Source: Allopontixanthobacter sp041552775 | GTDB taxonomy: Bacteria > Pseudomonadota > Alphaproteobacteria > Sphingomonadales > Sphingomonadaceae | Direction of reading: 5' to 3' | Assembly (NCBI GenBank): GCA_041552775.1 | Contig: JBFEKH010000012.1 | Location: 1 to 38,646 of the forward strand | Length of the DNA stretch: 38,646 nt | Notes under the pieces: generated by a model | The model's database searches: none | Told to the model about the DNA's origin: nothing | What the model saw: only the letters and a program-made list of their open reading frames with translations | Shown here: positions 32,490-38,646 of the stretch, piece by piece | Numbering within the stretch: the first letter of the stretch is position 1 | Layout: each line of letters starts with the position of its first letter | Translations under genes and position numbers: made by a program

Positions 32490-32649
32490 AGGGGTTGGCG
32501 GAGCTGCCCGGCACGAGCCGACGAACATCCCTGAGGCTATAAGCATTCCTAAGGGAGCTGTCCCTGCCCGAAGTAACGTTTCGCACGGGGCTTCGGATCA
32601 TATGGCGCCCACCTGACGTTTTCGCGTCAGAGGATCTCAAGGCAAGACC
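32490..32649 (+). ncRNA. ssrS: 6S RNA (ssrS), alphaproteobacterial type
   Basis: The 162 bases between zapA and the 5-formyl-THF cyclo-ligase gene are the classic place of ssrS, whose RNA mimics an open promoter and binds sigma-70 RNA polymerase. Pairings that I can see: GGTTGGCG (32493-32500) with CGCCCACC (32606-32613), 7 of 8; CCGAAG (32568-32573) with CTTCGG (32591-32596); GGGA-gctg-TCCC around 32553-32564; and a closing hairpin CTGACG-ttttcg-CGTCAG (32613-32630). The 5' end near 32490 and 3' end are approximate. An Rfam RF00013 scan would settle it. Confidence 0.75.
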
Positions 32650-33270
32650 ATGGTGGTTCCGTCACTTCACATCATGAAAGAAGCACTTTTGAACAGTAAA
32701 CCCAGCCTGCGCCCCGCCCTCCGCAAGGCGCGGCGCGAGTATGTCGCCAACCTGCCGGACACAATCCGCGGCCTGTTGTTCAAACGTCTTCCTGGCCCTT
32801 TGATGAAGCTCATACCGGCGGATGCGGTAATCGGCCTGTATCAAACCGCCGAGGCCGAAGCGCCCGCGAGCGGCTATGCCCGATTTTTCATGGAGGCCGG
32901 CCACCGCATCGCCCTGCCCCGGATTAGCGGCGCAGACGGCATCATGGAATTTTGCAGCCATTCGGACCCGTTCGAACATAGCGATCTGGAGGCAGGGCCG
33001 CATGGCTTGATGCAGCCGCGCGGAGAAGCTGACGTCATGACACCGGATGTCGTGTTCGTCCCCTTGCTGGCCTTCACGGAAGATGGCCGCAGGCTGGGCC
33101 AAGGCGGAGGATATTACGACCGCTGGCTGGCCGCCCACCCTGGTGTACTCGCCTTCGGCCTTGCGTGGGACATGCAATTGTCAAAGGACCTGCCGACAGA
33201 GGCCCACGACGTAGCTCTAAATGCCATTGTAACCCCGACCCGGATATATGGACCCTTCGATGCGCGATAA
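32650..33270 (+). CDS. 5-formyltetrahydrofolate cyclo-ligase
   Basis: A 206-residue enzyme converting 5-formyl-THF to 5,10-methenyl-THF with ATP. The N-terminal SLRPALRKARREYVANL (basic helix that binds the phosphates) and the C-terminal RLGQGGGYYDRWLA (usual G.G.GYYDR) are the family signatures, with VFVPLLAFTEDG before them. AAGG seven bases upstream favours ATG at 32650; ATG at 32674 is possible. Position after zapA and 6S RNA is conserved in many proteobacteria. Confidence 0.93.
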   Translation: MVVPSLHIMKEALLNSKPSLRPALRKARREYVANLPDTIRGLLFKRLPGPLMKLIPADAVIGLYQTAEAEAPASGYARFFMEAGHRIALPRISGADGIMEFCSHSDPFEHSDLEAGPHGLMQPRGEADVMTPDVVFVPLLAFTEDGRRLGQGGGYYDRWLAAHPGVLAFGLAWDMQLSKDLPTEAHDVALNAIVTPTRIYGPFDAR

Positions 33271-33472
33271 ACCAACCTGGCGGATACCCGTCGGCATACT
33301 CGGCCTGCTGACCGCGCTGGCGATCTATGCACTGGGCGTGATGTGGGCGAGCCAATGGATCGGCGGAATGCACGTTGCGCTCCAGACGGTGATTTACCTA
33401 GTGCTGGGCGTCGCGTGGCTGCTGCCGCTGCGCAATTTCCTGATCTGGATGGAAACTGGGCGCTGGGGCTGA
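33260..33472 (+). CDS. DUF2842 small membrane protein
   Basis: A 70-residue protein with two membrane helices (VGILGLLTALAIYALGVMW and VALQTVIYLVLGVAWLLPL), matching the DUF2842 family of short alphaproteobacterial membrane proteins of unknown role. The ATG at 33260 overlaps the end of the cyclo-ligase gene by 11 bases (an in-frame ATG at 33248 overlaps by 23), indicating co-transcription. Confidence 0.8.
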   Translation: MRDKPTWRIPVGILGLLTALAIYALGVMWASQWIGGMHVALQTVIYLVLGVAWLLPLRNFLIWMETGRWG

Positions 33473-33561
33473 GCTGGCTATACCAAGCCAGCAGCGTGAA
33501 ATTGGCGGCACTGCTGGCGGCAAAAGCCGATAATATTTCGATCTGAAAAGAAGCGCCCCAA

Positions 33562-33638
<77 letters not shown>

Positions 33639-33667
33639 ATAACGGTCTGGACCGCTTGGGAAGCAGG

Positions 33668-33696
33668 CAACTAGGCGAGAGCGGTGATGCTGTCAA
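33668..33696 (-). promoter_or_regulatory. Candidate promoter of tRNA-Asp
   Basis: On the minus strand a perfect TTGACA (33696-33691) is followed, after 17 bases, by TAGTTG (33673-33668), a weak -10. The predicted start is about 20 bases before the tRNA. There is no other gene in 33639-33757. Confidence 0.4.
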
Positions 33697-33757
33697 CGCA
33701 GAACAGCGACAAAAACCAGCTCTTTTTCCAATCGCCCGAAATGACCTGCAATTGCGA

Positions 33758-35062
33758 TCAATCGGCCAGCAACATTACCGGCGTTTCGAGCAGCTTTTTC
33801 ATGTCCTGAATGAAGCTGGCGGCATCATATCCGTCCACCACGCGGTGATCGCAGCTGATCGAAATATTCATCAGCTTGCGCTTCTCGATCCGTTCCCCGC
33901 CCATGCCGTCTGACACAAACATCGGACGTTCGACAATCCGGTTGGGACCGATGATCGCGACTTCCGGGCGGTTGATGACCGGCGTAGTCGCAACCCCGCC
34001 CAACGGGCCCAACGAAGTCAATGTCAGGGTCGAACCGGACAGCTCGGAGGACTTGGCTGTCCCTTCCCGCGCTGCGTCGGCCAGCCTCCTGATTTCCCGC
34101 GCCAATTGCCACAGATTCTGCGCCTGCGCATCGCGAATCACCGGCACCATCAGGCCATTATCGGTCTGTGCCGCCATGCCCAGATGAACCGATCCATGCC
34201 GGGTGATGACATTCGCCTCGTCATCATAACGTGCGTTGATCATCGGGTATTGCGGAATGGCCTTGCAGATTGCCGCGATCAGAAGCGGCATCATCGTCAA
34301 TTTCGGCTTGTGCCCGCGGCTGTCGTTCAATTGAGAACGCATCCGTTCCAGTTCGGTAACATCGCATTCCTCGACATAGGTAAAATGCGGGATGTGGCGT
34401 TTCGCAGCCTGCATGTTCTCGGCAATGCGGCGGCGCAGGCCGATAACCTTGATTTCCTCGTCCGCACGCGCCGTGCCCGTGGGGGCAAAGCCCTTCGCGC
34501 CATTATAGGCGAGGAAGGCATCCAGATCGGCATGGCGCACACGCCCATCGGCAGCTGGTTTAACTTCGGACAGATCAATGCCAAGGTCCTTCGCCCGCAG
34601 GCGCACGGCCGGGGAAGCCAGCACCTTGTGGTCCGACTTTGGTTCTGCTGGCGCCGGTGCGGCTTTCTCCGCCGGCTTTGGAGCAGGTTCTGGTGCTGGC
34701 TCGGGCTCGGGCTGGCCGTCGACTGCAGCGATTGCGTCATCCGCGTCCGATGCGTCGGGCGTTTCGACTTCGATCCGCTCGGCAATGTCGGCTTCCGCTT
34801 GGTCACCGCCAGCTAGCTCGCCATCAGTCTCGATCACCACCAGCATCGAGCCGATGGCGATGACATCGCCAGCTTCGCCCGCGACTTCCACGACCTTGCC
34901 GGATACGGGGCTTTCCATTTCGACCGTCGCCTTGTCGGTCATCATGTCCGCTATCTGATCGTCTTCTTCGATCCGGTCGCCGACCTTGACGTGCCAGGCG
35001 ACGATCTCGGCCTCGGCAATGCCTTCACCGATGTCAGGCAGGTTGAATGTGAAACGGGCCAT
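33758..35062 (-). CDS. bkdB: Branched-chain 2-oxoacid dehydrogenase E2 (dihydrolipoamide acyltransferase)
   Basis: A 434-residue E2 that accepts the acyl group on lipoate and passes it to CoA. Residues 1-80 form one lipoyl domain with Lys44 in DKATVEMESP; an Ala/Pro/Glu-rich linker follows; about 145-185 is the peripheral-subunit-binding domain (VLASPAVRLRAKDLGIDLSE); the rest is the catalytic domain ending SCDHRVVDGYDAASF with the active-site His. ATG at 35062 is five bases after the E1beta stop; a longer in-frame ATG at 35131 would lie inside it. Together with the E1 genes it looks like the branched-chain complex; the E3 gene is not in the window. Confidence 0.92.
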   Translation of the reverse strand: MARFTFNLPDIGEGIAEAEIVAWHVKVGDRIEEDDQIADMMTDKATVEMESPVSGKVVEVAGEAGDVIAIGSMLVVIETDGELAGGDQAEADIAERIEVETPDASDADDAIAAVDGQPEPEPAPEPAPKPAEKAAPAPAEPKSDHKVLASPAVRLRAKDLGIDLSEVKPAADGRVRHADLDAFLAYNGAKGFAPTGTARADEEIKVIGLRRRIAENMQAAKRHIPHFTYVEECDVTELERMRSQLNDSRGHKPKLTMMPLLIAAICKAIPQYPMINARYDDEANVITRHGSVHLGMAAQTDNGLMVPVIRDAQAQNLWQLAREIRRLADAAREGTAKSSELSGSTLTLTSLGPLGGVATTPVINRPEVAIIGPNRIVERPMFVSDGMGGERIEKRKLMNISISCDHRVVDGYDAASFIQDMKKLLETPVMLLAD

Positions 35063-35067
35063 TGCGG

Positions 35068-36129
35068 TTACTCGCTCATGATCTTGTCGATGGCCTCGCC
35101 GATGCGGACGGGACCCGGGAAATATGCCCATTCCAGGCTGTGCGGATAAGGAGTGTCAAAACCGGTGACGCGGTCGACCGGTGCCTCAAGGTGATAGAAA
35201 CAGCGTTCCGTCACCAGCGCCGACAATTCCGCGCCAAAGCCGGAAGTGCGCGTCGCTTCGTGAATAATCAGGCAGCGGCCGGTTTTCTTGACCGAAGTCT
35301 CAATCGCCTCGATATCCAGCGGCACCAGCGTGCGCAGGTCAATGATTTCCGCATCGATGCCCTTCGCTTCGCAGACCGCTTCGGCCACGTGGACCATTGT
35401 GCCATAAACCAACACGGTCAGCGCCTCGCCCTCGCGGACGGTGCGCGCCTTGCCCAGCGGGATTTTGTAATATCCCTCCGGCACCTGACTATCGCGGTGC
35501 TTCTTCCACGGTTCGACCGGCTTGTCATAGAAGCCGGTAAACGGGCCGTTATAAATTCGCTTGGGTTCGAAGAAAATCACCGGATCATTGTCTTCAATGG
35601 CGGAGATCAACAGGCCCTTAGCATCATGCGGGGTGGACGGAATGACCGTCTTGATACCCGAGACATGGGTGAACAGCGCTTCTGGGCTCTGGCTATGAGT
35701 CTGACCACCGAAAATCCCGCCGCCGAAGGGTGAACGCACCGTCATGGGCGCGATATATTCGCCTGCGGACCGGTAGCGCAGCCGCGCGGCCTCCGAAATC
35801 AGCTGGTCGAGGCCAGGGTAGATGTAATCGGCGAACTGGATTTCCGGCACCGGACGTAGCCCATAAGCCCCCATCCCTACTGCCACACCGATGATGCCGC
35901 ATTCCGAAATCGGCGTATCGAACACCCGGGTCTTGCCGAATTTTTCCTGCAAACCGGCAGTCGCACGGAATACGCCGCCGAAATAGCCGACATCTTCGCC
36001 CATGATAATCACATCGGGATCGCGTTCGAGCATGATGCTGAGTGCGTCGTTGATCGCCTCGATCATGTTCAGGCGGCGCGTATCCTCGGTCACTACCAGA
36101 GAATCGTTGACAGTCTCTGGCGCGCTCAT
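35068..36129 (-). CDS. bkdA2: Branched-chain 2-oxoacid dehydrogenase E1 beta subunit
   Basis: A 353-residue transketolase-like beta subunit that with E1alpha decarboxylates 2-oxoisovalerate and related acids using thiamine diphosphate. NMIEAINDALSIMLERDP, MGEDVGYFGGVF, DTPISECGIIGVAVGMGAYG and SPFGGGIFGGQTHSQSPEAL are conserved. The ATG at 36129 overlaps the E1alpha stop in ATGA, so the subunits are translationally coupled; an in-frame ATG at 36150 is possible but lies in E1alpha. Confidence 0.94.
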   Translation of the reverse strand: MSAPETVNDSLVVTEDTRRLNMIEAINDALSIMLERDPDVIIMGEDVGYFGGVFRATAGLQEKFGKTRVFDTPISECGIIGVAVGMGAYGLRPVPEIQFADYIYPGLDQLISEAARLRYRSAGEYIAPMTVRSPFGGGIFGGQTHSQSPEALFTHVSGIKTVIPSTPHDAKGLLISAIEDNDPVIFFEPKRIYNGPFTGFYDKPVEPWKKHRDSQVPEGYYKIPLGKARTVREGEALTVLVYGTMVHVAEAVCEAKGIDAEIIDLRTLVPLDIEAIETSVKKTGRCLIIHEATRTSGFGAELSALVTERCFYHLEAPVDRVTGFDTPYPHSLEWAYFPGPVRIGEAIDKIMSE

Positions 36130-37427
36130 GGCTTGCGTCCTTCCGGCCATTTCACTTCACGTTCGTGGATCGCCTGCGCGGCCTGCTCTTTCAGATGCCA
36201 CGGCAGTTCTTCGAACACGTCTTCGAACATGGTGTGGAACGGATGGTGCATGCCGTGGCCCAGAATGCCGTTCTTTTCGGCCTCCTTGGTCGCAGCCTTC
36301 ACTTCCTCGGCGCAGGCGATGTCCATCGCCGCATGACGTTCTTCGTCCCACTCGCCAAGCGCGATTAGGTGTTTCTTGAGCCGGTTAACAGGATCGCCCA
36401 GCGGCCATTCCTCGCCTTCATGGACCGAACGGTATGCGCCCGGATCATCCGAGGTCGAATGCCCTTCGGCGCGGTAGGTGAAATGCTCGATCAATGTCGG
36501 CCCGGAATTGGAACGCGCGCGATTGGCGGCCCAACGTTCAGCGGCATAGACCGCCAGTGGATCGTTGCCGTCCACTCGCAGGCCAGCAATCCCATATCCC
36601 AACGCGCGCGCGGCAAATGTCGTGCGTTCGGCGCCGGCAAAACCGGAGAAGCTGGAGATCGCCCACTGGTTGTTGACAACATTGAGGATAACCGGTGCAT
36701 TATACACCGCCGCGAAGGTGCAGGCGGAGTGGAAATCGCCCTCTGCGGTTGAGCCTTCGCCCACCCATGTTGCAGCGATGCGGCTGTCACCCTTGATTGC
36801 GGAGGCCATCGCCCAGCCCACCGCTTGCGGGGTCTGGGTGGCAAGGTTGCCGCTGATCGAGAAGAACGAATGCTCGCGGCTGGAATACATGATCGGGAGC
36901 TGGCGCCCCTTCAACTTATCGCCCCGGTTGGAGTAGATCTGGTTGATCATTTCGATCATCGAATAGCCGCGGACCAGCAGGATGCCCTGCTGGCGGTAGC
37001 TCGGGAACACCATGTCGTCGGACGCGAGCGCCATCGCGGCGGAAATCGAGGTCGCTTCCTCTCCGGTGCACTTCATGTAGAAGCTGGTCTTACCCTGACG
37101 CTGACCGCGATACATCCGCGAATCAAAGGCCCGGACCATTGCGAAGTGGTGCAGCATCTGGCGCAATGTTTCCGCGTCCAGCTTGGGATCCCAGGGACCA
37201 TGCGCCCGATTGTCATCACCTAGCACGCGGATCAAGTCCAGCGTCAGCGGCGCGGTCTCGGAGGCATGACACGCCTCGTCAGGGCGCGGCTGCGCACCGG
37301 GCTTGGTTACTCCGATATGCGTGAAATCTACCGCATCGCCGGGGCGGAACTTCGGTTCGGGGACGTGCAGCGACAGCACGGGCTTGTTGCTACCCGGCTT
37401 CACCGTATCGTCGGGCCTATCGGCCAT
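36126..37427 (-). CDS. bkdA1: Branched-chain 2-oxoacid dehydrogenase E1 alpha subunit
   Basis: A 433-residue alpha subunit. The ThDP motif is GEGSTAEGDFH...NNQWAIS, and the loop YRAEGHSTSDDPGAYR is that of BCKDH E1alpha (HSTSDD..YR) rather than pyruvate dehydrogenase. A hydrophilic N-terminal extension of about 80 residues precedes the core, as in other branched-chain enzymes. GGGAG eight bases upstream supports 37427 over an ATG at 37469. Its substrate 2-oxoisovalerate is also used by PanB (4186-5058), so the window holds both an anabolic and a catabolic user of that metabolite. Confidence 0.94.
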   Translation of the reverse strand: MADRPDDTVKPGSNKPVLSLHVPEPKFRPGDAVDFTHIGVTKPGAQPRPDEACHASETAPLTLDLIRVLGDDNRAHGPWDPKLDAETLRQMLHHFAMVRAFDSRMYRGQRQGKTSFYMKCTGEEATSISAAMALASDDMVFPSYRQQGILLVRGYSMIEMINQIYSNRGDKLKGRQLPIMYSSREHSFFSISGNLATQTPQAVGWAMASAIKGDSRIAATWVGEGSTAEGDFHSACTFAAVYNAPVILNVVNNQWAISSFSGFAGAERTTFAARALGYGIAGLRVDGNDPLAVYAAERWAANRARSNSGPTLIEHFTYRAEGHSTSDDPGAYRSVHEGEEWPLGDPVNRLKKHLIALGEWDEERHAAMDIACAEEVKAATKEAEKNGILGHGMHHPFHTMFEDVFEELPWHLKEQAAQAIHEREVKWPEGRKP

Positions 37428-37525
37428 ATCCAGCTCTCCCCTGGCAAGATGCAAATTCTCGAGACGCAATCTTATAGACGAGTGTTATTTTATTTCAAAG
37501 CGCCTGCAGCGTCAAGCTCAGCGAG

Positions 37526-38458
37526 TCAGACCGCAATCGGGGCTTTCAGCGGGCTCAGGGGCGCGTAATCGCGCACTGCAAAATCCTCAATCCGATAGTC
37601 GAAGATGCTGTCCGACTTCCTGATGATATCAAGTGCTGGGGCACCCTCGGGTTCCCGCGACAATTGCTCCTTCACCAGCTCTTCGTGGTTCAGGTAAAGA
37701 TGCGTGTCGCCGCCCATCCACACGAATTCACCGGGTTCAAGGTCGGTCTGCTGGGCAATCATCCGTTGCAGCAACGCGGCCGACCACAGATTGAAGGGCA
37801 GGCCCAGCGCAACGTCGCAGCTACGCTGGTAAAGCGCGCAGTTGAGACGCCCGTCTGCCACGTGGAACTGATAGGTCTTGTGGCAGGGCGGTAAAGCCAT
37901 CCGGTCCAACTCGGCTACGTTCCAGCCTTCGATGATGTGCCGCCTGCTTCCCGGGTTGTTGCGCAGCGAATCGACCACTTGCGCCACTTGGTTGATTCCG
38001 GGACCCTTTTCATAAAGGCCGTCCTTGCGATATTGCCAGGTGGGCCAATCGACCCATTGTTTCCCATATACCGGCCCAAGATCGCCCCATTTCGCGGCAA
38101 AATCGGCATCGGCCACGATACGATCCGAAAAACCATCGCGGCTGATGTATTCACCCGTTTCGCGGCGATATTTGTCGAGTGGCCAGTCGGTCCAGATCTG
38201 GACGCCCTGCGCGCACAGCGAACGAATATTGGTGTCCCCGGTCAGGAACCACAGCATCTCGCGCGTGGCGGTTTTCCAATAGACGCGCTTGGTGGTCAGC
38301 AGAGGCATCTGCCCGCCGCCCAGATCGTACCGCAACATGGCGCCGAACACGGACCGTGTTCCCACGCCTGTCCGGTCGCGCCTTTCGCTGCCTTCGTTCC
38401 AGATGCGGCGCATCAGGTCGAGATATTGCCATTCGGGATGGGATTTTTCGTTGGACAT
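37526..38458 (-). CDS. thyA: Thymidylate synthase (folate-dependent, ThyA type)
   Basis: A 310-residue enzyme methylating dUMP to dTMP with 5,10-methylene-THF. The catalytic cysteine lies in MALPPCHKTYQFHV, and the signature continues CALYQRSCDVALGLPFN; RDRTGVGTRSVFGAMLRYDL near the N-terminus and the C-terminal DIRKSDSIFDYRIEDF-like block are also typical. It is longer than E. coli ThyA (264) because of an insert around residues 95-150, common in this group. It lies 98 bases downstream of the bkd operon start, on the same strand. Confidence 0.96.
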   Translation of the reverse strand: MSNEKSHPEWQYLDLMRRIWNEGSERRDRTGVGTRSVFGAMLRYDLGGGQMPLLTTKRVYWKTATREMLWFLTGDTNIRSLCAQGVQIWTDWPLDKYRRETGEYISRDGFSDRIVADADFAAKWGDLGPVYGKQWVDWPTWQYRKDGLYEKGPGINQVAQVVDSLRNNPGSRRHIIEGWNVAELDRMALPPCHKTYQFHVADGRLNCALYQRSCDVALGLPFNLWSAALLQRMIAQQTDLEPGEFVWMGGDTHLYLNHEELVKEQLSREPEGAPALDIIRKSDSIFDYRIEDFAVRDYAPLSPLKAPIAV

Positions 38459-38488
38459 CGGCTGATCTTTACCCGCGCATTTGCCTGC

Positions 38489-38517
38489 TTGTCACCCCTC
38501 GGACACCCGATTATATC
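38489..38517 (+). promoter_or_regulatory. Candidate sigma-70-type promoter of tRNA-Pro
   Basis: TTGTCA (38489-38494) and TATATC (38512-38517) are separated by 17 bases, with a start predicted about 45 bases before the tRNA. It lies between the leftward thyA start and the rightward tRNA. Confidence 0.45.
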
Positions 38518-38568
38518 CCATGAATGTCGCCGCCGCGTCCCGATACGAAATCGCGGCTGGCCAAGGGT

Positions 38569-38645
38569 CGGGAAGTAGCTCAGTCTGGTAGAGCACCGTC
38601 TTCGGGAGGCGGGGGCCGGAGGTTCGAATCCTCTCTTCCCGACCA
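38569..38645 (+). tRNA. tRNA-Pro (anticodon CGG)
   Basis: A 77-base tRNA with encoded CCA. The acceptor CGGGAAG/CTTCCCG (7 pairs) has discriminator A, the D-arm is GCTCAGTCTGGTAGAGC, the anticodon loop is TTCGGGA (anticodon CGG), and the T-loop is TTCGAAT. It is complete, one base from the window end. Confidence 0.95.
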
Positions 38646-38646
38646 A

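Noticed and set aside
38413..38646. Leftward open frame over tRNA-Pro
   Set aside because: The beginning (VGKRGFEPP) is the usual false translation of a tRNA on the opposite strand.

Overview
The window looks like a chromosomal segment of a moderately GC-rich alphaproteobacterium. The best fit is Sphingomonadales, in the Erythrobacteraceae/Sphingomonadaceae range. The evidence is a GTTC-N7-GTTC type LexA box, the gene order zauP-like / zapA / 6S RNA / 5-formyl-THF cyclo-ligase / DUF2842, exosortase-A (PEP-CTERM) signalling genes, a long-form isocitrate lyase next to an ScfR/RamB-type regulator, and a tkt-gap-pgk-fda cluster. The taxonomic call is inference from gene content. I see no insertion sequences, phage genes, CRISPR array or plasmid functions; this reads as core genome.

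Layout. 1-209 is the 5' end of a probable imuA-like SOS gene leaving the window, with a LexA box just upstream. 354-4040 holds a PPOX-fold protein, a bidirectional terminator, and two amino-acid-type transporters (APC and NSS). 4186-7125 holds panB, a DUF475/TerC-like membrane protein and a convergent, overlapping BASS transporter. 7182-13840 is a compact, coupled minus-strand operon: sugar transferase, then prsK, prsR and prsT, the regulatory arm of an exosortase-A/exopolysaccharide system; no exosortase is present in the window. 13965-17704 has a small membrane protein with a heptad-repeat tail, an ScfR-type regulator, divergent aceA with a candidate operator between them, a 64-residue protein and a strong terminator. 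17806-25871 carries an exported M20 amidohydrolase, an SLC13 permease, tRNA-Leu(CAA), an inositol-phosphatase-family gene next to efp, an unknown small exported protein, an M23 peptidase coupled to a lipoprotein L,D-transpeptidase, and thiE.

25218-31598 is a single-direction run tkt-gap-pgk-thioesterase-fda-thiE: central carbon metabolism, with a thioesterase translationally coupled to pgk and the thiamine phosphate synthase gene last. Since transketolase (first gene) and the branched-chain dehydrogenase E1 further right both need thiamine diphosphate, the layout may link cofactor supply to demand (inference). 31886-33472 runs right: zauP-like, zapA, 6S RNA, 5-formyl-THF cyclo-ligase, DUF2842. 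After tRNA-Asp(GTC) come bkdA1-bkdA2-bkdB (branched-chain 2-oxoacid dehydrogenase E1alpha, E1beta, E2; no E3 here), thyA, and tRNA-Pro(CGG) at the right edge.

No clearly new multi-gene system stands out. The items most worth a second look are the prsK/prsR/prsT block without its exosortase, the small unknown genes (64 aa after aceA, 121 aa exported protein, 96 aa heptad protein, a possible 50 aa ORF before zauP), the glycolytic operon with embedded thioesterase and thiE, and the aceA/ScfR intergenic dyad.
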